Notes: generated by a model not told the origin, from the sequence alone. A stretch of DNA of 62,514 bases from Bacteroidaceae bacterium (GCA_017622495.1 JAGAQY010000046.1:1-62514), one strand, 5' to 3'; numbered from the stretch's first letter, positions 50,750-60,799 are shown. Numbers and translations: made by a program.

Positions 50750-52156
50750 TTAGAACTTGAAGAAGTTCTTAGCGTTATTGTAGCTGATGTCTTCGATCAT
50801 CTGGTTTACGCGCTCCATCTCGCTGTAAGGAATCTCGCCGTTCTCCACATCACGACCTACGAGGTTGCACAGGGTACGACGGAAGTACTCGTGACGAGGA
50901 TAAGAGAGGAATGAACGTGAGTCGGTGAGCATACCAACGAATCGGCTCAGCAGACCGAGTACCGAGAGGGCGTTCATCTGCTTCTCCATACCATCCTTCT
51001 GGTCGAGGAACCACCAACCTGAACCGAACTGAATCTTTCCGGGCACGCTGCCGTCCTGGAAGTTGCCCAACATGGTGGCAATCACCTCATTGGCACAGGG
51101 GTTGAGGTTGTAGAGGATGGTCTTGGCCAGCTTGCCCATGGTGTTGAGCTTGTCGAGATATTTGGCCATAGCCTTGGCTGTGGTGAACTCGCCGATAGAG
51201 TCGAAACCGGTATCGGGACCGAGGAGCTTGAACATCTTGCTGTTGTTGTCGCGGATAGCTCCGTAGTGGAACTGTTGTGTCCAGCCTGTTTCAGCATCCA
51301 TGATACCGAACTCAATCATCATGGCGCTCTTGTATTTCAGGATCTCCTCCTTGGTGAGCTCGGTGCCACCATATACCTTGTTGAAGATTGCCTCAATTTC
51401 GGCGTCGGTGTAGTCTTCGGCATAGAACTCCTCGATACCGTGGTCGCTGAGCTTACAGCCCTGCTCTTCGAAGAATTTGTGACGTACGCGCAGTGCCTCG
51501 ATGACATCGCTGAACTTGCTGATGCTCACGCCGCTCACTTCAGACAGTTTGTCGATGTATGCACGGAAGTTGGCGGGTACCTCTACGGCCATGGCCTTGT
51601 CGGGACGCCATGTGGGCAGCATCTTCACTTCGAAGCCGCTCTCGCGGGTCTTGATATGATATTCAAGTGAGTCAACGGGGTCGTCGGTCGTACATACCAC
51701 CTCCACGTTGTAGCGACGCATGAATCCGCGAGCGGTATATTCGGGCTGCTTCAGCTTCTCGTTACATTCGTCATAGATTTCGCGGGCAGTCTTGGGGCTC
51801 AGTATCTTGTCGATACCGAAGGCTGTCTTCAACTCCAGATGAGTCCAGTGGTAGAGTGGGTTGCGGAAGGTATAGGGAACAGTTTCGGCCCATTTCTCAA
51901 ACTTTTCCCAGTCGGTAGTGTCCTTGCCTGTGCAATAGCGCTCGTCCACGCCGTTGGTGCGCATGGCACGCCACTTGTAGTGGTCTCCACCAAGCCAAAT
52001 CTCGGTAAGTGAACGGAACTGGTGATCATCGGCCACCATTTGAGGGATGAGGTGACAGTGATAATCAATGATGGGCATCTTCTTGGCGTGCTCGTGATAC
52101 AATTTCTGCGCCGTTTCGGTGGTCAGCAGAAAGTTTTCGTCCATAAAGTTTTTCAT
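50750..52156 (-). CDS. uxaC: Glucuronate isomerase
   Basis: This is 468 residues, the usual length for UxaC. It interconverts D-glucuronate and D-fructuronate (and galacturonate and tagaturonate), the first step of hexuronate catabolism. Family features: 'PIIDYHCHLIPQMVADDH' with the metal-binding HxH, 'GDHYKWRAMRTNGV', 'WTHLEL', 'TTDDPVDSLEYH' and the conserved C-terminal 'RHEYFRRTLCNLVG'. It is cytoplasmic. A DUF1573 gene lies 32 bp upstream on the same strand, but no other uronate gene is adjacent. The double SGNH pectin-esterase-like protein at 20 kb could feed galacturonate to it; this is inference. Confidence 0.95.
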   Translation of the reverse strand: MKNFMDENFLLTTETAQKLYHEHAKKMPIIDYHCHLIPQMVADDHQFRSLTEIWLGGDHYKWRAMRTNGVDERYCTGKDTTDWEKFEKWAETVPYTFRNPLYHWTHLELKTAFGIDKILSPKTAREIYDECNEKLKQPEYTARGFMRRYNVEVVCTTDDPVDSLEYHIKTRESGFEVKMLPTWRPDKAMAVEVPANFRAYIDKLSEVSGVSISKFSDVIEALRVRHKFFEEQGCKLSDHGIEEFYAEDYTDAEIEAIFNKVYGGTELTKEEILKYKSAMMIEFGIMDAETGWTQQFHYGAIRDNNSKMFKLLGPDTGFDSIGEFTTAKAMAKYLDKLNTMGKLAKTILYNLNPCANEVIATMLGNFQDGSVPGKIQFGSGWWFLDQKDGMEKQMNALSVLGLLSRFVGMLTDSRSFLSYPRHEYFRRTLCNLVGRDVENGEIPYSEMERVNQMIEDISYNNAKNFFKF

Positions 52157-52188
52157 ACGCTATTAATATTTGTTATAGTTGTTGTTTC

Positions 52189-52653
52189 TCAATTTACATA
52201 AACAGTGCTGTCCTGTATCAGTTCAACAGGCTTGATAGGGGCTTCTTCACCAATCATTTCGCCTTCTATATAGAGGCGTAGTGGAGTTTGCTTTCCATTG
52301 TTGTGTATGGTGATGCTCTTGCGGAATACGCCGGGGCGGCGTCCCTTGCCGTTGTATGTGACAGTAATCTTCCCCTTCTCGCCGGGCATGATAGGCTCAA
52401 GTGTGTACTCGGGTACAGTGCATCCACACGATGCGTTTGCCTGATGGATGATGAGCGGAGCTTTGCCCACGTTGGTAAAGACAAAGTCGTGAGTCACCAC
52501 AGCCGTGTCTATAGCGAATATTCCGAAGTTGTGGCGGGTGTGCTCAAATTTCATCTCTCCTTTCACTCTGGGCTTTACCTCCTGTTGCTGTTCCTGGGCA
52601 AATCCCATGGCTGTCGTCATCACTAAGACTGCCATTAACATGTACTTTCTCAT
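52189..52653 (-). CDS. DUF1573 exported protein
   Basis: This is 154 residues with a signal peptide (RKYMLMAVLVMTTAMGFAQE). The mature part is one Ig-like beta sandwich of DUF1573: 'HTRHNFGIFAIDTAVVTHDF', 'FTNVGKAPLIIHQANASCGC', 'YTLEPIMPGEKGKITVTYNG'. The paired cysteines in 'ASCGCT' are a family hallmark. Function is unknown; it is common in Bacteroidetes periplasm. It precedes uxaC by 32 bp and may be co-transcribed with it. Confidence 0.88.
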   Translation of the reverse strand: MRKYMLMAVLVMTTAMGFAQEQQQEVKPRVKGEMKFEHTRHNFGIFAIDTAVVTHDFVFTNVGKAPLIIHQANASCGCTVPEYTLEPIMPGEKGKITVTYNGKGRRPGVFRKSITIHNNGKQTPLRLYIEGEMIGEEAPIKPVELIQDSTVYVN

Positions 52654-52959
52654 ATCTATAGTTTTATATATTACCGCAAATATAGTGAATTAGACGATAC
52701 GCTGCAATTATAGTGTCGAAAAAATACTTAAAAAAGGCAATACGCCTACATGTGACTATTGCCGTATCTCAGAGAACCTGATATGTTAAGTGTTAATTGG
52801 ATGAAATGTCGCAGAACAGGTCTGTGATTTTGGAGATAATGTGTGGTGTTTCCTTGTTTTGTTGATTTATTTTGAACTTATTTCTATACATATTGATATA
52901 TTTTTATATTTTTGCAGTAGATAACATGTAGGCCTGAAGGGCAGAATAATAAGTGCGAT
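52654..52959. other. Intergenic region between divergent genes
   Basis: It contains GGCAATACGCCTAC...TATTGCC (imperfect pairing) near 52735-52763 and a -7 box TATTTTTG (52907-52914) for the DUF2130 gene, whose ATG is at 52960. Nothing else is seen. Confidence 0.45.
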
Positions 52960-54378
52960 ATGAAAGAACTGAAATGTCCACAGTGTGGTAGTGTGTTTAC
53001 GGTTGATGAGGCGGGCTATGCTTCTATCGTGAGTCAAGTGAAGAATGCTGAGTTTGAGGCTGAGGTAGAACGTCGTTTGGCCGAGGCTGACTCGCGCTAT
53101 AAAGCCGAGCAGGAGCTGGCTTCGACTAAGGCCGAGCAGGATTTCCAGACAAAGCTTTCGCGTAAGGATATGGAACTGGAGGCCAAAGATGCAGAGATAG
53201 GACGCATCAGAGATGCCAAGGAGGCTGAACTGGCGCGCTTGCGTAGCGAGAAGGATACAGAGATTGCCAAACTCAAAGGCGAGAAAGATATTCTGATAAC
53301 TCACCTCCAAGCCCAGCTTAAGGGTATTGAAGCGCAGAAAGATTCAGAGCGTTCGTTGGCTCTGGCCGAAAAGGACAAGCAGATAGCTCAGTTGAATACC
53401 ACCATAGAGCAGCATGAGACGAGGATGCAGATGGCCCTGCTTGAGGAGCGGACAAAGTCGCAACAAAATCTTCAGGTTAAGGATACCGAGATTGCTAAAC
53501 TGAAGTCCGAAGCCGAATTGGAGAAGAGCAAGGCGCAGGTGCATGTTGCCGAGTTGCAGAAGCGTCATGAGAACGAGTTGCGTGTGAAGCAAGAGATGGT
53601 CGACTACTATAAAGACCTGAAAACCCGTATGAGCACGAAAATGGTAGGTGAAACACTCGAGGTGCATTGCTCTACGCTGTTCAACCAGATGCTACGCCCC
53701 ATGATGCCCAATGCCTATTTCGAGAAAGACAACGATGCGGCCGACGGTACGAAGGGAGATTTTATTTTCCGTGACTCGGAGGATGGCACGGAGTATGTGT
53801 CGATTATGTTTGAGATGAAGAATGAGATGGACACCACAGCCACCAAGCATAAGAACGAAGACTTCCTGAAGAAACTCGATGAAGACCGTCGCAAGAAGGG
53901 ATGCGAATTTGCTGTGCTGGTGTCGTTGCTTGAACCTGACAATGAGCTCTATAATGGAGGCATCGTGGATGTGTCGCACCGCTATCCCAAGATGTATGTG
54001 ATACGTCCACAATTCTTTATCCCGATGATAACGTTGCTGGTGCAGACCTCCAAAAAGAGTCTGGACTATAAGCGCCAGCTCATGATGGCGCAGAGTAAGG
54101 AGGTAGATGTCACCAACTTTGAGAATGCGCTACTTGACTTTCAGGATAAGTTTGGCCGCAATTATCGCTTGGCCAGTGAGAAGTTCAAGACGGCCATTGA
54201 TGAAATAGACAAGACCATTACACACCTACAGAAAATTAAGGATGCACTGCTCGGTTCGGAGAATAATCTTCGGTTGGCCAACGACAAGGCGCAAGATCTC
54301 ACCATCAAGCGGCTCACCCGGAATAACCCTACCATGAAGCATAAGTTTGAAGCGGCTAAGACTGTAGATAATAATTAA
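52960..54378 (+). CDS. DUF2130 protein: zinc-ribbon start, long coiled coil, PD-(D/E)XK-like end
   Basis: This is 472 residues. It begins with a half zinc-ribbon ('[10 protein letters not shown]', CxxC), followed by a coiled coil at ~25-225 with heptad charges ('[20 protein letters not shown]') and then DUF2130: '[20 protein letters not shown]', 'KGDFIFRD' and '[13 protein letters not shown]'. The D...ExK pattern is that of a PD-(D/E)XK nuclease, with a later conserved '[20 protein letters not shown]'. The role is unproven; its DNA-related fold suggests repair or defence. It is followed 12 bp later by the aldo-keto reductase gene, though they probably do not share a function. Confidence 0.85.
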   Translation: MKELKCPQCGSVFTVDEAGYASIVSQVKNAEFEAEVERRLAEADSRYKAEQELASTKAEQDFQTKLSRKDMELEAKDAEIGRIRDAKEAELARLRSEKDTEIAKLKGEKDILITHLQAQLKGIEAQKDSERSLALAEKDKQIAQLNTTIEQHETRMQMALLEERTKSQQNLQVKDTEIAKLKSEAELEKSKAQVHVAELQKRHENELRVKQEMVDYYKDLKTRMSTKMVGETLEVHCSTLFNQMLRPMMPNAYFEKDNDAADGTKGDFIFRDSEDGTEYVSIMFEMKNEMDTTATKHKNEDFLKKLDEDRRKKGCEFAVLVSLLEPDNELYNGGIVDVSHRYPKMYVIRPQFFIPMITLLVQTSKKSLDYKRQLMMAQSKEVDVTNFENALLDFQDKFGRNYRLASEKFKTAIDEIDKTITHLQKIKDALLGSENNLRLANDKAQDLTIKRLTRNNPTMKHKFEAAKTVDNN

Positions 54379-54390
54379 AAACAATATATT

Positions 54391-55389
54391 ATGGAAAGTA
54401 ATATGTATGTACCTAATGCCGACCGCTATGATGCGATGGAGTATCGTCGTTGCGGGCAGAGTGGGGTGCTGTTGCCCGAGATTTCTCTTGGCTTCTGGCA
54501 CAACTTCGGTGAGAATCACGATGAGGCACGTGGCCTTGAGATCGTTCACTATGCGTTTGATCACGGTATCTGCCATTTCGACCTTGCCAACAACTACGGC
54601 CCGCCCAATGGGGCTGCCGAGGAACGATTTGGCCGTTACATGAAGCAATCGCTGCACACCCATCGCGACGAGATGTTCATAGCCACAAAGGCCGGACATC
54701 CCATGTGGCCTGGACCCTATGGTGACTGGGGTTCGCGCAAGAGCCTTGTGGCCAGTCTCGATCAGAGTCTACGTCGCATGAACCTCGACTACGTGGACAT
54801 CTACTACACCCACCGCTACGACCCTAATACACCGCTCGAGGAAACTATGCAGGCGCTGGTTGATATCGTGCGTTCGGGCAAGGCACTCTATGTGGGCTTG
54901 TCGAAATATCCTGAGGATGCCGCCCGCAAGGCATACCACTACCTCGAGTCACACAACGTGCATTGCATCCTCTATCAAGGACGCTACAATATGCTCACTC
55001 GCCAGCCCGAGGAGGTCATCATCCCCCAGGCGCATAAGAACGGCACAGGCTTTATCGCCTTCTCTCCCTTGGCGCAAGGCTTGCTCACCGACCGCTACTT
55101 GCAGGGCATTCCCGAAGGGTCGCGTATGACGCAGAGCAACTTCCTCCGTCCCGAAGCCCTCACCGATGAATTGCAGGACAAGCTACGCCAGCTCAATACT
55201 GTAGCTGCAGGTCGTGGGCAAACGTTGGCCGAGATGGCCTTGGCATGGCTGCTCCATGATGAGCGCGTCACCTCTGTCATTATTGGTGCCAGTTCGATAG
55301 AGCAATTGAAGAAGAACTTGCGGGCCTGTCGTAACAAGGTCTTTACAGCCGAGGAACTTCAGTTGATCGATGCTATATTGAAACAGTAA
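54391..55389 (+). CDS. Aldo-keto reductase, YghZ-type (L-glyceraldehyde 3-phosphate reductase)
   Basis: This is 332 residues, a single TIM barrel. The AKR tetrad is present: Asp and Tyr in 'HFDLANNYGPPNGAAEERFG', Lys in 'IATKAGHPMWPGPYG' and His in 'YYTHRYDPNTPLEET'. The 'MEYRRCGQSGVLLPEISLGF' start and 'LTDRYLQGIPEGSRM' match YghZ, which reduces L-glyceraldehyde 3-phosphate and methylglyoxal with NADPH. It begins 12 bp after the DUF2130 stop and ends 10 bp before the DEAD-box gene, so the three may be one transcript. Confidence 0.93.
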   Translation: MESNMYVPNADRYDAMEYRRCGQSGVLLPEISLGFWHNFGENHDEARGLEIVHYAFDHGICHFDLANNYGPPNGAAEERFGRYMKQSLHTHRDEMFIATKAGHPMWPGPYGDWGSRKSLVASLDQSLRRMNLDYVDIYYTHRYDPNTPLEETMQALVDIVRSGKALYVGLSKYPEDAARKAYHYLESHNVHCILYQGRYNMLTRQPEEVIIPQAHKNGTGFIAFSPLAQGLLTDRYLQGIPEGSRMTQSNFLRPEALTDELQDKLRQLNTVAAGRGQTLAEMALAWLLHDERVTSVIIGASSIEQLKKNLRACRNKVFTAEELQLIDAILKQ

Positions 55390-55399
55390 CAAGGTGAAT

Positions 55400-56734
55400 A
55401 TGAGCAACAGTAGTCTTAATGAATATCAGAGCGTGGCATTGGCCAAGCTCGCCATTGACACCCTTACTCCGATGCAGGAGGCCGCGCTGAGTGCCTCACG
55501 CGAGGTGCATGATGTTATCCTACTGTCCCCTACGGGTACAGGAAAGACACTGGCCTTCCTGTTGCCCTTGATAGAACACCTGAAGTCTGGTGTTGAGGGT
55601 GTGCAGGCCATAGTGATAGTGCCTTCGCGCGAACTGGCCCTGCAGATTGACTCTGTACTGAAGGCGATGGCGCTCCCATGGAAGGGCATGAGCGTCTATG
55701 GAGGTCGTGCGGCGATGGATGAGCATCGCTCAATGAAGGGTATAAAACCTTCGGTGATTATTGGTACGCCCGGCCGCTTGAATGACCATTTGGAGAAAGG
55801 CAATATCGATGCCCGTACCATCACTACACTCGTCATTGATGAGTTTGACAAATGCCTCGAGCTGGGCTTCCAAGGCGAGATGCAGCAGGTGATAGAGCAA
55901 CTGCCTGCAGTGCGCCGTCGTTACCTGACCTCGGCAACAGATATGGATGAGGTGCCTACCTTCACCGGTGTGCGCCACCCCATGAAGCTCAACTATCTGG
56001 ATGTCGACATGGCAGAGGATAGGGTGAGCACCTATGTCGTGCATTCCGAGAGCAAGGACAAGCTCCACACGTTGTACAAGTTGCTCTGCTCGTTCACGGG
56101 CGGACAGTCTATCGTGTTCTGCAACCACCGGGAGTCGGTTGATCGCGTGGCGGCATACCTCCGTGAGCAGAAGATCTTTTTCGAGGCCTATCACGGCGGC
56201 ATGGAGCAGGAGGTGCGCGAGCGTGCGCTTTACAAGTTCCGCTGTGGCAGCAGCAATGTGCTGGTGAGTACCGACCTCGCGGCCCGTGGTCTCGACATCC
56301 CCGAGGTGCAGCATATCATACACTACCATTTGCCGGGAAGCGAGGAAGCCTACATCCATCGCACCGGTCGCACTGCCCGCTGGGATGCCGATGGCTGCTC
56401 ATACCTCATCCTGCATAGCGAAGAGCGTGTGCCCGAATACCTGACCACAGGTGTTGACGACTACCCCCTTCCCGAGCGTGCCGCTCGTCCTCAACCGCCG
56501 TTATGGACTACCTTATATATAGGAAAGGGCAAGAAAGACAAAATCAACAAAGTCGACATTGCCGGATTCCTTTATAAAAAGGGTGGTCTCACACGCGATG
56601 ATGTGGGCAACATCGATGTGCACGACTACTACGCCTATGTAGCCGTGTCACGTGCTAAGGTGCGTCAGCTGCTTACCCTTATCTCAGGAGAGAAAATCAA
56701 GGGTATGAAGACACGTATTGAGGTGGCAAAGTGA
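55400..56734 (+). CDS. DEAD-box RNA helicase (DEFD variant)
   Basis: This is about 444 residues from the ATG at 55400 (a second ATG is two codons upstream). It unwinds RNA with ATP. Motifs: 'LSPTGTGKTLAFLLPL' (I), 'VPSRELALQ' (Ia), 'VIIGTPGRL' (Ib), 'LVIDEFDKCLELGF' (II, DEFD instead of DEAD), 'LTSATDM' (III), 'LVSTDLAARGLDIP' (V) and 'HRTGRTARW' (VI). The C-terminal ~90 residues ('LYIGKGKKDKINKVDIAGFL') are a DbpA-like RNA-binding domain, which suggests a rRNA-processing role. It follows the aldo-keto reductase by 10 bp. Confidence 0.93.
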   Translation: MSNSSLNEYQSVALAKLAIDTLTPMQEAALSASREVHDVILLSPTGTGKTLAFLLPLIEHLKSGVEGVQAIVIVPSRELALQIDSVLKAMALPWKGMSVYGGRAAMDEHRSMKGIKPSVIIGTPGRLNDHLEKGNIDARTITTLVIDEFDKCLELGFQGEMQQVIEQLPAVRRRYLTSATDMDEVPTFTGVRHPMKLNYLDVDMAEDRVSTYVVHSESKDKLHTLYKLLCSFTGGQSIVFCNHRESVDRVAAYLREQKIFFEAYHGGMEQEVRERALYKFRCGSSNVLVSTDLAARGLDIPEVQHIIHYHLPGSEEAYIHRTGRTARWDADGCSYLILHSEERVPEYLTTGVDDYPLPERAARPQPPLWTTLYIGKGKKDKINKVDIAGFLYKKGGLTRDDVGNIDVHDYYAYVAVSRAKVRQLLTLISGEKIKGMKTRIEVAK

Positions 56735-56772
56735 TAAAAAGATTGGTAATCGGTAAATAATCTGTCAAAAAT

Positions 56773-56803
56773 TTTGCTACATAAGCTAAACTACTTACTT
56801 TTG
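56773..56803 (+). promoter_or_regulatory. Bacteroides-type promoter of serC
   Basis: TTTG (56773-56776) is followed after 19 bp by TACTTTTG (56796-56803), giving a leader of about 35 bases to the ATG at 56845. Confidence 0.7.
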
Positions 56804-56844
56804 TTTTTCCATTTGCGATTATTAACAACTAAAAAGAATGTGTT

Positions 56845-57912
56845 ATGAAGAAGCATAACTTTAATGCAGGACCCTCTATCCTGCCGCGCGAAGTGATTGA
56901 GCAGACGGCTCAAGCTATTTTAGATTTCAACGGCTCTGGTCTCTCCATCCTCGAGATCAGCCATCGTCATAAAGATTTTCAGGCTGTTATTGACGAGGCA
57001 ACAGCCCTCTTCAAGGAGATCCTCAATATTCCCGAGGGCTACTCGGTGCTCTTCCTTGGTGGTGGTGCCAGCATGCAGTTCTGCATGGTGCCCTACAACT
57101 TCCTGGGCAAGAAGGCTGCCTACATCAACACCGGTGTGTGGGCCAAGAAGGCTATCAAGGAGGCCAAGAACTTTGGCGAGGTGGTAGAGGTGGCTTCATC
57201 GGCCGACACTACCTATAACTATATCCCGAAGGGCTACACCGTGCCCGACGATGTGGACTACTTCCACTATACCTCTAACAATACGATCTACGGTACAGAA
57301 ATCCGTATCGACCCCGAGGTGAATGTGCCTCTGATTGCCGACATGTCGTCGGACATCTTCTCACGCCCCATCGACTTCAGCAAGTACATCTGCGTGTATG
57401 GCGGTGCCCAGAAGAACCTCGCTCCTGCCGGTGTAACCTTCGCCATCGTGCGCAACGATGCGCTGGGTAAGGTAGAGCGCACCATCCCCACCATGCTCAA
57501 CTATCAGACTCATGTCGATGGCGGCTCCATGTTCAACACACCTCCCGTGCTGCCCATCTACTCGGCTATGCTCACCTTGCGCTGGATCAAGGCCAACGGT
57601 GGAGTAGAGGAGATGGCCCGTCGTGCCAAGGAGCGTGCCGACCTTCTCTATGGTGAGATCGACCGCAACAAGCTCTTCCGTGGTACCTGTGCCGTTGAGG
57701 ACCGCTCATACATGAACATCTGCTTCGTGCTCAACGACGAGTACAAGCACCTTGAGGCCGACTTCATGGCCTTTGCTCAGGAGCGCGGCATGGTAGGCAT
57801 CAAGGGTCACCGCTCAGTAGGCGGTTTCCGCGCATCGTGCTACAACGCCATGTCGCTCGAGAGCGTACAGGCGCTGGTTGATTGCATGAAGGAGTTTGAG
57901 AAATTACACTAA
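56845..57912 (+). CDS. serC: Phosphoserine aminotransferase
   Basis: This is 355 residues, typical for SerC. It converts 3-phosphohydroxypyruvate and glutamate to phosphoserine in serine synthesis, using PLP. '[20 protein letters not shown]' opens the protein, '[17 protein letters not shown]' is the glycine loop, and the PLP lysine sits in '[14 protein letters not shown]'. '[18 protein letters not shown]' is the C-terminal substrate loop. It has its own promoter and is the first gene of the serC-serA-DUF1015 set, though the next start is 107 bp away, through a GAATTC repeat array. Confidence 0.96.
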   Translation: MKKHNFNAGPSILPREVIEQTAQAILDFNGSGLSILEISHRHKDFQAVIDEATALFKEILNIPEGYSVLFLGGGASMQFCMVPYNFLGKKAAYINTGVWAKKAIKEAKNFGEVVEVASSADTTYNYIPKGYTVPDDVDYFHYTSNNTIYGTEIRIDPEVNVPLIADMSSDIFSRPIDFSKYICVYGGAQKNLAPAGVTFAIVRNDALGKVERTIPTMLNYQTHVDGGSMFNTPPVLPIYSAMLTLRWIKANGGVEEMARRAKERADLLYGEIDRNKLFRGTCAVEDRSYMNICFVLNDEYKHLEADFMAFAQERGMVGIKGHRSVGGFRASCYNAMSLESVQALVDCMKEFEKLH

Positions 57913-57914
57913 TT

Positions 57915-58015
57915 TATAATTCTGAATTCTGAATCCTGAATTCTTCACCGTCATCTGATAGTTTCGAATGAGGTGCATGATCATTCAGAATTCAGAATTC
58001 AAAAATAAGAATTCT
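57915..58015. repeat. GAATTC short-period array between serC and serA
   Basis: Two runs of the form AATTCTGAATTCTGAATCCTG (left) and ATTCAGAATTCAGAATTCA (right) face each other, an inverted arrangement. It is the same class as the arrays at 58939-58979, 59395-59416, 59510-59545, 60967-61003 and 62176-62201. Confidence 0.75.
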
Positions 58016-58019
58016 TGTC

Positions 58020-58940
58020 GTGAAAGTATTAGTAGCAACAGACAAACCGTTTGCCAAGGTGGCAGTTGACGGTATCCGTGAAGTGATTGAGGGTGCAGGC
58101 TTTGAGCTTGCCCTGTTGGAGAAATATGGCGATAAGGCCAATCTGCTGGCTGCCGTGGCCGATGCCGATGCCATCATCATCCGCAGCGATGTGATTGATG
58201 CCGAGGTGCTCGATGCCGCCAAGCAGCTCAAGATTGTGGTGCGTGCCGGTGCAGGCTACGACAATGTAGACCTCGCCGCCGCAACGGCTCATGGCGTATG
58301 TGTGATGAACACCCCCGGCCAGAACTCCAATGCCGTGGCCGAGCTGGCTCTTGGCATGATGGTATATGCCGTGCGCAACCTCTACAATGGTACCTCGGGC
58401 AGCGAGCTCAAGGGAAAGAAACTCGGTATCCACGCCTATGGCAATGTAGGCCGCAACGTGGCACGCATCGCCAAGGGCTTCGGCATGGACATCTATGCTT
58501 ACGATGCCTACTGCCCTGCCGAGGTGATGACCGCCGATGGCGTCACCCCCGTAGCTTCGGCCAAGGAGTTGTATGAGCAGTGCCAGATCGTGTCGCTCCA
58601 CATCCCCGCCACTCCCGAGACCAAGGAGTCTATCAACTACGCCCTGCTGAAGGATATGCCCCAGGGAGCCGTGTTGGTAAACACTGCCCGCAAGGAGGTC
58701 ATCAACGAGGCCGAGCTCATCCAGCTCATGGAGGAGCGCAAGGACCTCAAGTACATGACCGACATCATGCCCGCTGCCGACAGCAAGTTTGCCGAGCTCT
58801 TTGCCGGACGTTATTTCTCCACCCCCAAGAAGATGGGTGCGCAGACCGCCGAGGCCAACATCAATGCTGGCATCGCAGCAGCCCACCAGATTGTAGGCTT
58901 CATCAAGGATGGGTGTGAAAAATTCCGCGTAAACGCGTAA
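58020..58940 (+). CDS. serA: D-3-phosphoglycerate dehydrogenase, short form with Lys at the catalytic His site
   Basis: This is 306 residues from a GTG start. It oxidises 3-phosphoglycerate to phosphohydroxypyruvate, the first step of serine synthesis. It lacks the C-terminal ACT or ASB regulatory domains, so serine feedback by those domains is absent. The NAD fold has 'GKKLGIHAYGNVGRNVARIA', and catalytic Arg and Glu are in 'VNTARKEVINEAEL'. Where most enzymes have 'TPHIGASTxEA', this has 'TPKKMGAQTAEA' (Lys for His), the short type-III variant with Lys described from Entamoeba and common in Bacteroides. It lies between serC and the four-helix-bundle gene. Confidence 0.93.
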   Translation: MKVLVATDKPFAKVAVDGIREVIEGAGFELALLEKYGDKANLLAAVADADAIIIRSDVIDAEVLDAAKQLKIVVRAGAGYDNVDLAAATAHGVCVMNTPGQNSNAVAELALGMMVYAVRNLYNGTSGSELKGKKLGIHAYGNVGRNVARIAKGFGMDIYAYDAYCPAEVMTADGVTPVASAKELYEQCQIVSLHIPATPETKESINYALLKDMPQGAVLVNTARKEVINEAELIQLMEERKDLKYMTDIMPAADSKFAELFAGRYFSTPKKMGAQTAEANINAGIAAAHQIVGFIKDGCEKFRVNA

Positions 58941-58978
58941 TTTTTTAATTCTGAATTCTGAATTTTGAATTTTGAATT

Positions 58979-59344
58979 ATGATGGGCAATCCTATTTATG
59001 ACAAGGCTTTGGCTTTTGCAATACGCACAGTTAATCTGTATAAATATCTCTCAGAGGAGAAGCACGAGCTGGTCATGAGCAAGCAGTTGCTACGTTGCGG
59101 CACATCTATTGGTGCCAATGTGAGCGAGGCATTAGCTGCAGAGTCCGATATGGACTTCGTTCACAAGATGGCAATATCTCAGAAGGAGACCAAGGAGGTG
59201 CTTTATTGGCTAACTCTTCTTTGTAGAACAGAGTATCTAACAGCCACCCAACATAAATCTATGGAGGATGATTGCCACGAACTCTACAAAATGATAACCT
59301 CAATCATTTTGTCGACCAAGCAGAAAGTCAATAAGAAATCATGA
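58979..59344 (+). CDS. Four-helix-bundle protein (23S rRNA intervening-sequence family)
   Basis: This is 121 residues (ATG at 58979; the next codon is also ATG). The pattern 'NPIYDKALAFAIRTVNLYKY', 'LLRCGTSIGANVSEALAAES' and 'DFVHKMAISQKETKEVLYWL' is diagnostic of the four-helix-bundle family first seen in rRNA intervening sequences and related to the Avd accessory protein of diversity-generating retroelements. No reverse transcriptase is nearby. It interrupts the serA-DUF1015 pair and is flanked by inverted GAATTC-type arrays, which suggests that gene and arrays arrived together. Its function is unknown; nucleic-acid binding is likely. Confidence 0.9.
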   Translation: MMGNPIYDKALAFAIRTVNLYKYLSEEKHELVMSKQLLRCGTSIGANVSEALAAESDMDFVHKMAISQKETKEVLYWLTLLCRTEYLTATQHKSMEDDCHELYKMITSIILSTKQKVNKKS

Positions 59345-59548
59345 TAAACGATCATTGATGCTATTGATCTTTGGCGGGGTAAACATCAATATAATTAATT
59401 CAAAATTCAGAATTCAAATCGTATATAACTCAGAATGAACTTCATTGATACTTGACAGCATACACTGAAACATTGCAAGTGAACTTGCATCATGCTTGTT
59501 TGCGCAAGTATTCAGAATTCATAATTCAAAATTCAGAATTCAAAAAAC

Positions 59549-60799
59549 ATGGCAGTAGTAAAACCATTCAAGGGCATCCGCCCACCCAAGGCTCTGGTAG
59601 AGAAGGTGCAGAGCCGCCCATACGATGTGCTCAACTCCGACGAGGCGCGTGCCGAGGCCGAGGGCAACGAGATGTCGCTCTACCATATCATCAAGCCTGA
59701 GATCGATTTCCCAGTAGGCACCGACGAGCACGACCCCCGTGTATACGAGAAGGCCGCCGCCAACTTCGCCCTCTTCCAGGAGAAGGGCTGGCTCGTGCAG
59801 GACGACAAGGAGCAGTACTACATCTATGCACAGACTATGAACGGTCACACCCAGTATGGCCTCGTGGTGTGTGCCTACGTTGACGACTACCTCAACGGAG
59901 TCATCAAGAAGCACGAGCTCACCCGTGCCGACAAGGAGGAGGACCGCATGAAGCATGTGCGTGTCAACAATGCCAACATCGAGCCCGTCTTCTTCGCCTA
60001 TCCCGACAATGCCCAGCTCGATGCCCTCGTAGCACGCTACACCGCCGAGGCTCCCGAGTACGACTATGTGGCCCAGGGCGACGGCTTCCGTCACCAGCTC
60101 TGGATCATCGACGATGAGGCCGACATGGCTGCCGTCACCGCCGAGTTTGCCAAGATGCCCGCCCTCTACATCGCCGATGGCCATCACCGCTCAGCCGCAG
60201 CTGCCCTTGTAGGCGCCGAGAAGGCACGTCAGAACCCCAATCACGTGGGCGACGAGGAGTACAACTACTTCATGGCCGTATGCTTCCCCGCAGGCCAGCT
60301 CACCATCATCGACTACAACCGCGTGGTGAAAGACCTTAATGGCCTCACCCCCGAGGAGCTGCTTGCCAAGCTTGCCGACAACTTCATCGTGGAGCCCAAG
60401 GGCACCGAGATATACAAGCCCGCCGCGCTCCACAACTTCTCCCTCTATGTCGACGGACAGTGGTATAGCCTCACCGCCAAGGAGGGCACCTACGACGATA
60501 GCGACCCCATCGGCGTGCTCGACGTCACCATCTCCTCGAACCTCATCCTGCACAACATCCTCGGCCTGGGCGACCTGCGCAAGGACAAGCGCATCGACTT
60601 CGTGGGTGGCATCCGTGGCCTGGGCGAGCTCAAGCGCCGCGTTGATAGCGGTGAGATGAAGATGGCCCTCGCCCTCTATCCCGTGTCGATGAAGCAGCTC
60701 ATGGACATTGCCGACACCGGCAACATCATGCCCCCCAAGACCACCTGGTTTGAGCCCAAGCTGCGCTCGGGACTGGTAATCCATAAACTGGAGGATTGA
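59549..60799 (+). CDS. DUF1015 protein of the serine operon
   Basis: This is 416 residues. 'VVKPFKGIRPPKALVEKVQS' and 'RPYDVLNSDEARAEAEGNEM' open the protein, with 'LYIADGHHRSAAAALVGAEK' and 'YFMAVCFPAGQLTIIDYNRV' in the middle, the features of DUF1015. The family is strongly associated with serA/serC in Bacteroidetes and clostridia; a phosphoserine-phosphatase- or kinase-related role has been proposed in some organisms, but I do not assign one. The very high GCC/CTC/GAG codon use suggests high expression. A terminator follows at 60842-60870. Confidence 0.9.
   Translation: MAVVKPFKGIRPPKALVEKVQSRPYDVLNSDEARAEAEGNEMSLYHIIKPEIDFPVGTDEHDPRVYEKAAANFALFQEKGWLVQDDKEQYYIYAQTMNGHTQYGLVVCAYVDDYLNGVIKKHELTRADKEEDRMKHVRVNNANIEPVFFAYPDNAQLDALVARYTAEAPEYDYVAQGDGFRHQLWIIDDEADMAAVTAEFAKMPALYIADGHHRSAAAALVGAEKARQNPNHVGDEEYNYFMAVCFPAGQLTIIDYNRVVKDLNGLTPEELLAKLADNFIVEPKGTEIYKPAALHNFSLYVDGQWYSLTAKEGTYDDSDPIGVLDVTISSNLILHNILGLGDLRKDKRIDFVGGIRGLGELKRRVDSGEMKMALALYPVSMKQLMDIADTGNIMPPKTTWFEPKLRSGLVIHKLED

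Noticed and set aside
57915..59545. GAATTC arrays as CRISPR or origin repeats
   Set aside because: Units are irregular, and they occur at several intergenic sites and not at one locus.
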